NCBI GenBank assembly: GCA_028023455.1
Contig: JAQFVV010012418.1
Coordinates: forward strand, 4,213,244 to 4,277,243
Direction: 5' to 3'
Length of the DNA stretch: 64,000 nucleotides
Source: Epiperipatus broadwayi
Taxonomy: Eukaryota; Onychophora; Udeonychophora; Euonychophora; Peripatidae
Positions within the stretch are counted from its first letter, which is position 1, and each line of letters begins with the position of its first letter. The notes beneath the pieces were generated by a model. The model had not been told where the DNA came from and did not search any database. It was given only the letters and a program-made list of their open reading frames with translations. Shown piece after piece: positions 26,068 through 37,254 of this stretch. The position numbers and the translations under genes were made by a program.

Positions 26068-26102
26068 AATTTTTAGTTAAATATTCCAAATGCATTCAAC
26101 TA

Positions 26103-26180
26103 TTAGTAATATTACAGCAAACAGGTTAGTATATGCACTAACTGTTAGTAATATCACAGCAAACAGGTTAGTATACGCAC
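26103..26180. repeat. Two tandem 36-bp copies, 42-bp period
   Basis: TTAGTAATATNACAGCAAAC followed by AGGTTAGTATAYGCAC occurs at 26,103-26,138 and at 26,145-26,180 with two differences. It sits in the 3' region of the Penelope-like element. Confidence 0.9.
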
Positions 26181-26184
26181 AACA

Positions 26185-26224
26185 TTTCGAGAGGTATTTT
26201 TCTTCCCTCTTCTTCAGGTGTTGC
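26185..26224 (-). ncRNA. Degenerate hammerhead-ribozyme-like core
   Basis: On the minus strand, CTGAAGA (consensus CUGAUGA) is followed by AGAGG, an 11-base loop and the complementary CCTCT, then CGAAA. The outer flanks CAACA and TGTTG are also complementary. Hammerhead motifs are known in the terminal regions of Penelope-like elements. However, one core base differs from consensus, and a cleavage strand with a UH site and its own stem was not found. It may therefore be a relic or a non-catalytic structure. Confidence 0.35.
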
Positions 26225-26252
26225 TGGCCTGACCAGTGACAGTACTAGCATG

Positions 26253-26327
26253 GGATTCGAACCTGGGTCCTTAGATTCTTGATTATTGAAATTTAAGGTA
26301 ACACTCTAACCAACTGAACCATCCTAC
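26253..26327 (-). other. tRNA-like segment with A and B boxes
   Basis: The minus strand has TGGTTCAGTTGGTTAGAG (26,304-26,321), an A-box/D-arm look-alike. About 40 bases later comes GGTTCGAATCC (26,253-26,263), a perfect B box. The T-stem beyond the loop is mostly unpaired and the acceptor stem does not close, so it is not a functional tRNA. The layout is that of a tRNA-derived SINE head lying just upstream of the Penelope 3' sequences. Confidence 0.7.
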
Positions 26328-26359
26328 CAAAGGCAACAGTATGTAGTAATTTCATATAC

Positions 26360-28141
26360 TTATCTATGAGGTTCCTCCTGATTTCTCCACTTTTTCCTCA
26401 GAGCAAAGTTGATTAGTGATGTCCTTACATTATGTATAGTCACACTAGGTTGGCTTATGGGATTTTTTGCCATTGTCATGTGAGCAGCTTCTTTAAATTT
26501 TCTTCTTTGTACCTTTTCTTCTTTATCCAATATTTTTGTATTTTCCCAATTGAACGTATGTTCATTGGTCCATTCATGGTCTACTACCTTAGACACATCT
26601 GTTTCCTCTCTTCTAATCATCAGTTTATGTTCTTGCAAGCACCTTTGAATGGGATGGCTGGTCTCACCAATATATGTTCTTCCACATTCACATGGTATTT
26701 CATAGATGCAGTTTTTTCTTTGCAGCATTTCAAGTTTAGGCTTTGTAGATGTTAGAATTCCTCATAGTGTGGTATGGCTCTGAAAAGCTGTTCTGATGTT
26801 ATACTGATTGCAGATTTTCCTTAATTTGTCTGCTATTTTTGGAATGTATGGATACACTACAGTACCAATAATTGTCTTTTCTCTTGATGGTTCTTTTTGT
26901 TGTCTGTTTAATGTTTTCTTAATAACAGCTGATGGATAACCATTTTTCTTAAGAGTTTGTTCTATGTAGATCTTTTCTTTTTCCAAATCACCAGTTTCTG
27001 AACAAACTTCTTTTGCTCTGTTCCACAGTGATAGTATAACTCCATGTTTTGTGTTTCTGGTGTGATTAGATGTATAGGCTAGGTATTTTCCTGTATGTGT
27101 AGGTTTTCGGTAAACTGTAGTTTTGATTTTGCCATGAGGGAGTCTTGTCACAAGAACATCTAAGAATGCCAATTTTTGTTCTTGTTCTGGTTCTATTGTA
27201 AATTTAATTGAAGGGGATATGTTGTTGATGTATGTCCAGAAAGTTTGTAGCAATGCTTCACCATGTGGCCATACAACAAATGTATCATCCACATAGCGAA
27301 GCCAAACTTTAGGTGGATAAGGAGTAGTTTTTATGGCTGTGGTTTCAAGTTCTTCCATGTAAATATTGCTAATCAGGGGAGACAATGGTGAGCCCATAGC
27401 CATTCCTTGATTTTGTTGGAAGAACTCTGTGTTATATTGAAAGTAGGTTGTTTTTATACAGAAAGTTAATAGTTCCATTATGCTATCAATAGGAAGAGCT
27501 GTTCTGGTTTGTAAACTATTATCATCATTTAACCTTTTTCTGACAATAGACAATGCTTCTTCACATGGTACATTTGTGAATAAACTTTCCACATCAAAGC
27601 TTACCAGTAAGTCAGTTCTTTCAATTTTCATGTTCTTGATTAATTCTACAAAGTGTCTAGAATCCCTGACAAATGATTGGGTCTTGCATGCCAAAGGACT
27701 TAGAACTTTGAGAAGAAATCTTGCCAAATTCTGGCAATGAGAATCTCTAGAACTAACAATAGGTCATAATGGAACATGATCCTTATGGATTTTAGGTAGA
27801 CCATAAAGATGAGGAATTTTGCTGAAATATGATGTTATTTTACTCTTTTCTGAATCAGTGAAGTACTTGCGATGCTTTCTGAGTAATGCTTGTAACTTTG
27901 TTTCCGTACTTGGTATCGGATCTTTTGCCACTTTTCTATATTGGCCAGCTATGAGGAGTTCTTGTATTTTGTTGTCATAATCAGTTGTATCCATTACAAC
28001 TATTGCATTGCCTTTGTCAGCAGGGAGAATAATTATAGATTTATCTGCTTTGAGAGATTTAATTGCTTTCCTCTCCCCATAGGATATGTTTGACTGCAAT
28101 TTTTGTTGCTTGTCAAGTGTTCTTTTTATTCTCCAGTGCAA
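26360..28141 (-). pseudogene. Penelope RT/GIY-YIG ORF with two nonsense codons
   Basis: One frame of about 594 codons is interrupted only by TGA at 27,764-27,766 and TGA at 26,762-26,764. Domains in order: the PLE N-terminal RT region with IILPADKGNAIVVMD and HLYGLPKIHK; RT motif A FDVESLFTNVP; motif B QGMAMGSPLSPLISNIYMEE; motif C LRYVDDTFVVW with both catalytic aspartates; LAFLDVLVTR and YRKPTHTGKYL; then a GIY-YIG-type domain with IYEIPCECGRTYIGET, including a CxC pair typical of this group. In full-length relatives the RT would copy the RNA and the GIY-YIG nuclease would nick the target. The N-terminus is truncated by the insertion. Both stops could come from CGA (Arg) through C-to-T change, so the copy looks fairly young. 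Confidence 0.9.
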
Positions 28142-28143
28142 TT

Positions 28144-28155
28144 ACCATTAACTGT
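28144..28155. repeat. 12-bp direct repeat, possible target-site duplication (right)
   Basis: Exact copy of ACCATTAACTGT at 25,995-26,006, three bases beyond the last ORF codon. Confidence 0.5.
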
Positions 28156-30813
28156 TTTTGTATCAGTATATAAAGATTTAGAATTAAGCATACACACACA
28201 CTTTAAATATTTCTTTTTATGAATTATATAATTTAAAAAAAAATGAATTAAATTTTTTTAAGTTTGTAAAAATATTTAGTTAATTCAATTATAGCTTTCA
28301 TGATTGTTAGTTTGAAACTTCTTTGAAAAGCTGCTAATTGCATTTTTGGCCACTTTGACATTTCTTGACACTTTTTTATTCCCACAATTTATCTTATTGA
28401 TATTGTGTGCAGCTGTATGTTTTTCAAATTTCTTATGCAGATAAATTAGTTTAGTGCTTAGAGTAAGGAAATTCTTTGAAGACAGTTTTCAATATGTCCA
28501 ACAACTAAACCATTTTCATTATATATAAGTAAAAGAATTTTTTTTAATTTGTACAACAGTCCTTTTCTAGTAGAACTGTGAAAAAAACATATTTCTTACC
28601 AAACTGGCCAATATGTCAATATCCATTTACCAGCCAAGTTTTGCCAATTATCTGGTTTAGCTATGGACAGACTATCTTTAAAAAAAAAACCTTTTTGGGA
28701 CATAATAAAATTTCAAAAATTATACCAGACCTGGGTTCTGTCATGGCAGTGAATACATTATCATTTCATTATTAAACTCTTTAATTTTATTAAAACAGGC
28801 AAAACTCACTATATATACACAAGCATAAGAGGAGGTGGTCATGTGATCTTTAATTTTATACAGTGGCATGCAGTCTAATAGAAGAAATTCAGTTTTTATA
28901 TTATTCAAAATAGAATTAAATCAGATGTTTAAACTCAAATAATCTCATTTAGGTGGTTTAACAATATTTCACTTTTTTTTTAAACTTTAAAACCAAATTA
29001 GTTAAATCATTAAAATCAACTATTATTGAAATACTGAACACAGTTTTTAATTTTTGTAATTAAACTTTCATTTCTCATTTTGGTTTTCTGTCTTTACTAT
29101 TTTATTATATGCTTTTTTTTTTCTTATTAACTTGCTGCGTTTGTGTATGAACACATTTTTGAAATTTGCTCCGGATGAAATTTTTTTTAAAATTTTAACA
29201 AATTAGTATGTAGAATTTTTTTTTTTTTAATACTGCTTTTAAGTAAACAATACTATCTGACTAAAAAATAGGAAAACAACAAAGTAATCTGACTGAAGAA
29301 TGAAAAAAAACTGAATTTTGATTAATTTTATGCCATTCATGAAAAATATCAGTTATCTTAAGAAGCCCTTGTTATGCAAGAATATTGTCATAGACTCAAA
29401 TAAATCATAAAAAATCAAAAAGGCCTTAAATACTTTTATGAAATGACAATATTCCTATAATTTCCAATTGTTTTATAATAAGTCTAGACTCTTAAGATCT
29501 CTGATATTTTCCAAGAATGGCACATTAACCAAGATTTAGTTGTTTTGTTTTGTTTTTTTACTTTTTAGTCACATAGTACTGTTTACATAAAACCATTACT
29601 TAAAAAAAAATTTTTTTTAATATTATTTTTATCAATAAAACTCAGAAATATAAATAATTTTGAAATTACAATGAATTTAAAAAGGTTGCCTTGACAACAG
29701 TTTGAAATTGTCGATTGTTATTGATATTGGGATTGTCTAAGTGTTGACTGGCTTTTAATGATATATATATATATACAATGCAAAGCAAAGAATAGATATA
29801 AATAATATTACTCTTTTTGATATATTATAATTTTAATAAAAATATTTTTAATAATACTTAAATGCCAAAATTTATTGGGGAGAAATGGAAAACTGTTGAA
29901 ATATTTTTGAATTACTGTAATGCTATCATTGGCATAATTTCATACTGCATTACTTTGTGATTTTAATTTTTTAATTGCTTCCATATCCCAGAAGTTATGC
30001 TAATATCTTTGAATTACTGTCTGGTTATGATGGAAAATTGGCATAACTGCTTAATATATGGATTTGAATCAATCATTGCTTCCGGGAGTCATAAACATGA
30101 CAGAACAAGAAAGCAATACTTGATTTGGCCATTTTTCTGAAAAAAGTTAAGAAAACTCCCAAAGCATTATGGAAATGTTTTGTAAAAAAGATGGGTTTCT
30201 TAAATGGAACCAATGCTTCCCTTGCAGATATAGACACATGCCATTGCTATTATAGTGAGTCTATACATAATTATATTGAATTTCTGCAATATGAAAAATA
30301 CTGTAACAAAGTGTATAATTTAATATTTAATTTAGTAAACCTAATATACTTTCAACATAACATTTAAAACGTTCTTTGTTTATTTATTTGAATGGTGTTG
30401 GCTCTCTGATTCATTATGTCTTCTTTTTCTACAAAACAGAAACAAAAATGTGCTTTTGATTTTTCTCTTTCTATCATTATAACATAATTATAATTATTCC
30501 CTTCTTTAGATTGACTAAAAACATTTTAATATTATTTGATTCACCTTTTGATTTGCATTTATTACTTTCACATGTTTTCTATATAATTATATTACCATTT
30601 AAAATATGTTGCAATAAAATTAAAACATTATGTGGTAATATGGACTTAAAATTCTCCGTTTAAAGAATAAATTATTTAACAATCGTCCTTAAATTCATAT
30701 ATAATAATTAATAAAATAACCTTTTTTTGTAACAATTATTGTAAAAGTTTATTGATTTACTTCAAATGATTTAGGGTAATAATTAAAAGTAATCTTTTTT
30801 TTCATATGTCAGT
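28156..30813. other. AT-rich non-coding stretch
   Basis: Nothing is recognised except poly-A/T runs and a TA repeat at about 29,760-29,775. The open frame at 30,125-30,367 has ordinary residue composition at its start (LKKVKKTPKALWKCF) but no family resemblance and no clear gene context. Confidence 0.55.
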
Positions 30814-30886
30814 TGCGTTGACCGGGAAGCAAATTTCGGGCCAGCTGCTTGGAAGGCAGCTATGCTAACCGCTAGGCCACCAACGC
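30814..30886 (-). tRNA. tRNA-Gly(UCC)-like gene with damaged T arm, probable pseudogene
   Basis: The minus strand starts GCGTTGGTGG and ends CAACGCA, giving a perfect 7-bp acceptor stem apart from one G-T pair and an A discriminator. The D arm (CCTAGCGGTTAGCAT) matches the A box. The anticodon stem CTGC/GCAG holds loop CTTCCAA with anticodon TCC, as in animal tRNA-Gly(UCC). The T arm is abnormal: where GGTTCGATTCC is expected the sequence reads GAAATTTGCTTCC. This breaks two T-stem pairs, lengthens the loop by one base and destroys the B box, so poor Pol III transcription is expected. No 3' oligo-T of note follows directly. It could also be the head of a tRNA-derived SINE, but no SINE body is seen. 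Confidence 0.75.
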
Positions 30887-33800
30887 TTGACAAGTAGTTC
30901 TGTCACCTAGTTTTTGCAAAAATAACCAATCTATTAAAACATTCAAAACATGTTTTTAAAATTTAAATTCTTATTATTTTCTTATATCCCTTTTAACATA
31001 TTCAGTCTTCTTCCCTATGTTTATAATACCAATTCGTATAAATAAATATTGAAATGTTCCAATAAAAACCTTAACTTTTTTTTATTAATGTACTACATAA
31101 ATGGCTGTACCTTTAAGACTAATACTTATGTTATCCTTAAACAGAAAGCATATGACAAGAGAAAATGCCAATCTTATGGGGTGCTGTATGATTGTGAAAA
31201 ATTAAGTTTTTTTTTGTGAAATAGCTATTTAATGTATAATAGTTCTTTCATATCCACGATATTTTATTGTGATTTATATCACAGAAAATCAAATTCACAA
31301 TTACTAGTGAATCATATATGCGTTCCTAACACAAACATAGATAGAGATGTGTGTGCATATGTATCAAAGGTGAAAACATGTAACATATATGTTTTTGTGT
31401 ACATACTATATATACTTTGCATATATTGTAAGTATAAAAAAAAGCTAATATAAAAAAATAATTTTTTTACTAATTTCTAATTTTTTGTATATTTTGCTTT
31501 TTTAAAAAACCACAGATATCTGAAATTGCAAATATGGAAATTGTGTATTTGGAGATGGGAAGGAGTAATGCATCTATTTTATTTTAATAGTTTAAATTAT
31601 TGTATGTTTGTGTATTCAGGAATATTTTTACGTTTTTTTTTTTTTCTTTTCTGATGATGAAATTTACTTTTTTAAATTTAATTTTACGTTGGGAAACCAA
31701 TAGAAATAAAACATGTTAATTTTTTTCCATTGTATTCTAATTGCATTTAGTATTTATTGCATATTTAAATTAATGGTCGGTGACATTTATCAGTTTTTGT
31801 AAATTATAAATGTGGTTATAATTGTCTGTTTCTTGCTTAATGAATATTTAATGTTATATTACCAAATTAAACACACGTATATATGAGACTGTGTGCTGAT
31901 GATATCTTCATACTTAGAAAATAAACAAATTGCTTAATGTTATTTATATATGAAGTTGAGGATGCTATTCTAGCAGGATTGGCAGGTATTCAAATTTTTA
32001 CTATAGTTCATAAATCTATGTCTAACTGAAATACTTGTGTAATATTGGATAGCAGTTATAGCACTAAAGCTTATATTTGCATAAACTTTATAAGAAACAC
32101 ATTATTTATTTACACATTTTCTAGTCATATTTACTATTATTATATACATCAGGACTACTATATCCACTGACTCAAAATTCATTTACTTACTTTGATACTA
32201 TACAAAAAAAAAAAAAAAGGAAAAAAAATAGTTATAAAATATATATATAATAATTAAAACTTGTAAAAAAAAATATAATGAAATTTTCACTTTCTAGTTC
32301 ACATTGTAACCACTATGTATTGATATGATTTATTGAACAAAACATCACATATGTGGTATAGCAGTCTTTCTACTGGGAAAAAATGTGTGATAATAATTAA
32401 TATTGCTTATATTATATTTTTTTGCATTTTATCAAAATAATTTTTTATTACCAGCAAAAAATTAGTATGTTATTATTTTATTATATATTAATTTTTAAAA
32501 ACATTACTAATATTAAAACTGTTTTAATTTTTTAAAAATTAGTTGCTATATTTTTTTCACAATTTAAGTTTTCATTAATTATAAATAGTATACTTTTTGT
32601 CCATTGTCTAGTACTTTTTTTTGCTAATTTATTTTTATTTATATCATAATTTGTGTATGAAAACTTTTAAATATTTGTATCATTAGTAAATAAACACACA
32701 CATGTGTGTGTGTGTTAAAACAATATATCACTTCTCTTTATTAATCTTCTTTTTGTATAACTATGACAAATATACACATTGTTTTCAAGATTTTCGATTT
32801 GCTTTCCTTATCAACTCCACCATATTGCAATCATCCACTAGTGCAAAAACTCAGCAATTCACTCATCAAATGAGTTAGTGATATCAAACACTTGAATATC
32901 TATACCCATACTGAATTAAATATTAGTTTACTTACAATAACCATAACAGAAATATTGTAAAAAGAAATACCATCACACTAAGAGTGAAGCAATTCATTTT
33001 CTTTTAGTCAGTATTTCTCACTTGATTAAAATAAAATATGAACTTCTTTCTAATTTAAAATTCACAATTTTTGATGAGTTAATATAATTAAAAACTGATA
33101 TTGCTATTTTATTATAAACCTGTTAGATTGTGAATGAATTAACCAAAGACTCTCATTTATTGATCATTCGTCCAACATAAATATGAATTTCTTCATTTTT
33201 TAAAAATACTAAATAAATTAAATATCCCTTTATTTTAGAAAATGTTGCCATCAATCACAATTACATATATTTGCATATAATTATTTTGCATACATATGTA
33301 TGTATGCTTTATAAAGCAGGTTTTTTTCCTTGCATTCTTTTATTTTATTCAACTGAGTGCACTTTCAGTGACAATCACCATACTCATAGCTCATGCATCT
33401 ATAATCTCATTTCCAATGAAGAATTACAATTGATTTTTGTTCTTTATTCGATTTAATATAGTTGATATGGCTTTTATCTTTTACATAAGACTATGAGATT
33501 GTATCCTTTTCAATATAAATATATTTCATTTATGTGAATATAGAATTATATATTGTATATATTAATAAACTAAATATAATAAGTATTTAAATGATATCAC
33601 AAGTATTATTGTGTTTCATTTTAATGATCAATTAAGTAACCTAGATTTTATTAGTAGTTAATTAAGAATAACTAAGCTTTTTTAAGTTGGTTTGTTTTAA
33701 TATTATGATGGACATTTAAATTTGTATTAATTCTAGTCAATGCAGATTTAAATGGGGGGGGGGGATGACTACATTTTATTTAAGTATCTAATTAAAATCT

Positions 33801-35130
33801 ACATAAAGAGTAGTTGGAAAGAATAGAACAAATACATATAAATGATATTGCAGTAATTTTTAAGCAGCAAACAATGTAAAATACTTCTGCAGAAAAAAGA
33901 AAAAGAAAACTTGAACAATCTCACATAATAAAACCACTTAATCAATCCTTTAAAAAATTCTTTATAAATTTTATATTGTAAAAAAAAAAGCACCATTTCC
34001 TGAACTTGGTATCCAAGTTGCTTCAGTAGATGATTAATCATGCTTCACTGGTTGTCTATTCTACAGCAAGATTGTCATATGCATTCTATTCAATAAATTA
34101 GTTCTATAAAAATTCTCTTACATGTAGAAAACAAAAGTTATGTAATTTTCACAATCTTTCAAGTTATATGGGATGGAGTTTTAGCAGCAAAAGCATGCTC
34201 CAAATGCTTGAGAAAATATATGACTTTGGATGATTTTACATCTAAACTATGATAAATGAGTAAATATTATATTTTTTAAAAAAGTGTTATCCCCTGTTTT
34301 GTCTTATAATTATCCCCTTGACTTTCCTATGATTGAATTTTAGAGTATTGGATTAACATGTAATTTGTACAATATCTTCAGTTTGAACACATTAATAACA
34401 ATATGATATATATTGTTAGACAGAGAATATCAAGGAATATAATGAAGTTGAGAAAATATAGTTATTACTTTAAATTTTGAAAAAAACAAAACAAAAAAAA
34501 ACAAGAGTAATAACACATTTGAAAATGCTTAGTTTTTATATAAGTTCACAAATTTAATATTTTGAGAGATAAATTTTAAAGCCACATTTTAATAAATAGA
34601 TTCATTGCATTTCTCTTCAAATTCTTAAAAAAAAGATAAAAACATAACTTACCCGAGATAAATCTTTACTTTAAAATATTAATTATTGGTCATCCTGGCA
34701 ACTTTTATTTTTACTAGAAATCTCACCAGTCTATAATGCTTGCAGGCCTCTTCTAGAAATATACCTTCCTAATAATTAACAATATTTAGTAATAGTTATT
34801 TTAAATCAAGTATTATACAAAGAAAACTGTAATAAATCGTAATATATAAAAAATTAAAATTTATTTTAAAGTATATATATATATATATTGTAAAAGTTGG
34901 AAGGATCCATTCTTAACATGATTATAGTATCTTTTTTTTTTTTAAAAAAAAGACATACATATATATATATCTCTAGAAAAAAAAAAGGATACCTTCTTTT
35001 TATTGTATAAGATTTGAAGGGTTTATTAGCAAAGGATAACAGATGTTTTGTTATTTTGAGGCATATATATATATATTGTAATGAATGATAATCATCTAGA
35101 TTGGGAAAAAGAAAATAATCTAGTATCTAT
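30887..35130. other. AT-rich non-coding stretch
   Basis: No intact gene is seen. It contains an (AC)n/(TG)n self-complementary microsatellite (32,692-32,715), a run of 11 G (33,754-33,764), a possible LINE motif-C relic (31,884-31,921) and TA repeats at about 34,870-34,888, 34,958-34,970 and 35,065-35,077. Confidence 0.6.
32692..32715. repeat. Self-complementary (AC)n(TG)n microsatellite
   Basis: ACACACACA passes through CATG into TGTGTGTGTG, so the tract can fold on itself. Confidence 0.9.
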
Positions 35131-35644
35131 TGTAACCGGCCGCCTTCTCACCGAGACTACGGGCTTCGAAATAAACATGACATAGCATAAGGCTTTATTT
35201 ATTTTCTTACATCGACAGTTATTCACGATCCACATAAGGGGGCGCCAGATACGATTATTTAAGTTGATTTTTAATTACTCGCATCACCCTACATCATGTC
35301 AAAACGATTTCGAAGTCTAATCCCACCCACTAGCTCAAAACTCCCAGCATGGACCAATAAGGTTTCTCAAGGTTGTTACATGATTGTTCTAGGACGACTC
35401 CTCCCGGAAAAGACGCATTGTCCGCTAATGAAAAATCAGCATGGTTTTCTAATTACTCGACTACGGCATAAGATTCATTTATTGGTTGTCACTGACCTAT
35501 GAGGTGGTTCGTTTACGCCCCGAACACAAGGCTTACAAGTTCATCCCCCCGATTTATCGTATATAATATAATTATTTGACGTTTACTTTGATTGATTCTA
35601 GACCCGCCCGCTCTTAAATCTATCTTAACTAAAGTTAAATAAGA

Positions 35645-35670
35645 AACATCGTGACTTACGGCACGATGTT
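35645..35670. repeat. Perfect 9-bp stem-loop inside the LTR
   Basis: AACATCGTG and CACGATGTT pair around an 8-base loop. It lies in the 3' third of the LTR. Confidence 0.8.
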
Positions 35671-36886
35671 GACATAATTAATACAGTAAATAAATTGAAA
35701 TGAAAATTAAATTTAACTAAATATACTTCAAAGATAAGTCATTAAAAAATAAATAAACTACGGTTTTGAGTGTGTGTGAAAAGATTTGAGAAATGCTCGA
35801 CTTGATTAGATATTGACAAATTTATTAAATATGAAAAGAAAACATTGTTAATTGATTTATTACACACGCGCACATACATTCACGCTCACAGAGAATCATA
35901 ATTAGTCATAACATAATGTGAATAACGAGATAAAGTTCCTTCTGTTGATAAAATATATTATCTTTCCTGAGCTTCGCTTAAGTTCAAAGTTCATGTTTAC
36001 AAAGTTCTGTAACAAAGATAAACTATCATGATGAGGAAAGTTTTAAGATTTGTTTGTGCAAATTTATGTTGGTTAATTACGAGATTGCCTTATGAGTTTC
36101 TAAATTGAGTGAGTGAACATAATATAAAACATATTTACCTAGGATTTGTCTTGGTTACAACGAACATTGATTGGTCTGAACGAGTTTGGGTATTTCACGG
36201 AACATTTTTATTATTAGGAGCATCAACTTCACACGACGATGTTATCGGAATTTCATAGCTTCGGAGATATTTCAGTAGCGGAGCGCCGATCAGTCACTAA
36301 AGGGTTTATTAGCCCCTCATGACAGTCGACGCTCTTGGTATTAATTTCATAATGATCATCTTCAAACAGGAATAAATCAAGCTAATTCAGAACAATTTTA
36401 TTGTTAAAATAAAAGCATAAGCATCGGAATAAAAATGAGCAGGTGATAACTCGGAATACTGAGAATAAACAACAGCAATGATAACGTATCAATCGAAATG
36501 AATCGAATCGAACCATTGAATAGGTTTTGACTGGTATTTATAAGGGTTGATCCATATCTTGGGATCCAATCGACCCCCAGAGTTCCTTGCTCCTGGAGTT
36601 GTCGTTCAGGTCCGCGTTTGAGCTACCTGTTCACTCACTCTTTGTGCTAAAGGCAATATTTATTTTGAGACAATCTCATTTTGCAATCTCACTCAACCAA
36701 CCTTATCCTTCACACCTCGAATGCATGCGTGTGTGCGTGTGTTTTACCAGAACAATACAAGCTATTTTAAATTTAGAAGTCGAGCATTTTATCTTTTCCT
36801 CAAATCTTTTCTCTAAGTTTTATTCTAGTTAAACTATATTTCTAAAATAAACATTTTTAAATTCCCCGTGGTGTTTTTGATTGACA

Positions 36887-36960
36887 ATTATATTTTACTA
36901 TTTAGGAGAGCATATTATATTTTATTATTTAGGAGAGCAAATTATATTTTGTTATTTATT
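36887..36960. repeat. Short tandem repeat in the LTR, about 2.5 copies of 28 bp
   Basis: TTATATTTTACTATTTAGGA and GAGCA recur with small changes at a period of about 28 bases. Confidence 0.85.
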
Positions 36961-37189
36961 TTTTTTTTATTATCTAAAAGCTTTAATCATTTAATTAGAC
37001 GTTTACCGTCTGTATTTTATCAATGTGTTTTATAAATGTATTTATGAGAGAAAACAAAACTATTACACGTTACGAAAATAAAATTACGAGTGTTTTAGGC
37101 TGCTTGCTGGTGTGTGTGTGTTTATCGATTTGTCCCGTTCTGATCTATGCTTCCTAGATTTAATACTGATGTAACGCTGTCTCGTTACA

Positions 37190-37203
37190 TATCTCCCCGC
37201 CCG
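37190..37203 (-). promoter_or_regulatory. Polypurine tract of the Gypsy element
   Basis: Minus-strand CCGGGCGGGGAGATA sits directly before the TGTAAC end of the LTR. This is the position and composition of the plus-strand-synthesis primer used by LTR retrotransposons. One or two pyrimidines interrupt it. Confidence 0.75.
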
Positions 37204-37254
37204 GTGTAGAGTAAAATCCGATGCTGCGGGTTTTAGCTCGGTGAAGGAGCGAAA

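Larger units (their letters stand above)
26007..28143 (-). mobile_element. Penelope-like element (PLE) with GIY-YIG domain, 5'-truncated
   Basis: On the minus strand the element runs from a truncated RT ORF (28,141) through an RT core and a GIY-YIG endonuclease (ending 26,360). A 3' region follows with a tRNA-like segment, a hammerhead-like motif and a 36-bp sequence repeated with a 42-bp period. Identical 12-bp repeats flank it (25,995-26,006 and 28,144-28,155), which sets the proposed limits. The RT-plus-GIY-YIG architecture defines canonical Penelope elements. The usual N-terminal part of the ORF is missing because a stop lies immediately upstream at the truncation point. The segment 26,007-26,067 is also related to a hairpin at 62,145-62,281, so the 3' limit could instead be near 26,100. 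Confidence 0.8.
35131..37189 (-). repeat. Long terminal repeat (3' LTR) of the Gypsy element
   Basis: On the minus strand the LTR begins TGTAACGAGACAGCG (37,189) and ends GCGGCCGGTTACA (35,131), so it has TGTAAC...GTTACA inverted ends. A purine-rich tract precedes it. AATAAA signals occur about 65 bases before the 3' end (near 35,195-35,204), as expected for the R/U5 border. At about 2,059 bp it is long for the family. It holds no convincing ORF. It contains an internal imperfect foldback (35,777-36,118 against 36,629-36,810) and a short tandem repeat (36,887-36,960). The matching 5' LTR is absent. Confidence 0.85.

Noticed and set aside
26253-26327. A functional tRNA gene
   Set aside because: The B box is perfect, but the T stem and acceptor stem do not pair, so only a tRNA-like relic is supported.
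26432-27740. Plus-strand ORFs antisense to the Penelope RT/GIY-YIG
   Set aside because: They are shadows of the minus-strand coding sequence, whose motifs are unambiguous.
35296-35502. 68-codon ORF within the Gypsy LTR as a regulatory protein
   Set aside because: No family resemblance, and LTR position near the polyadenylation signal argues against coding.
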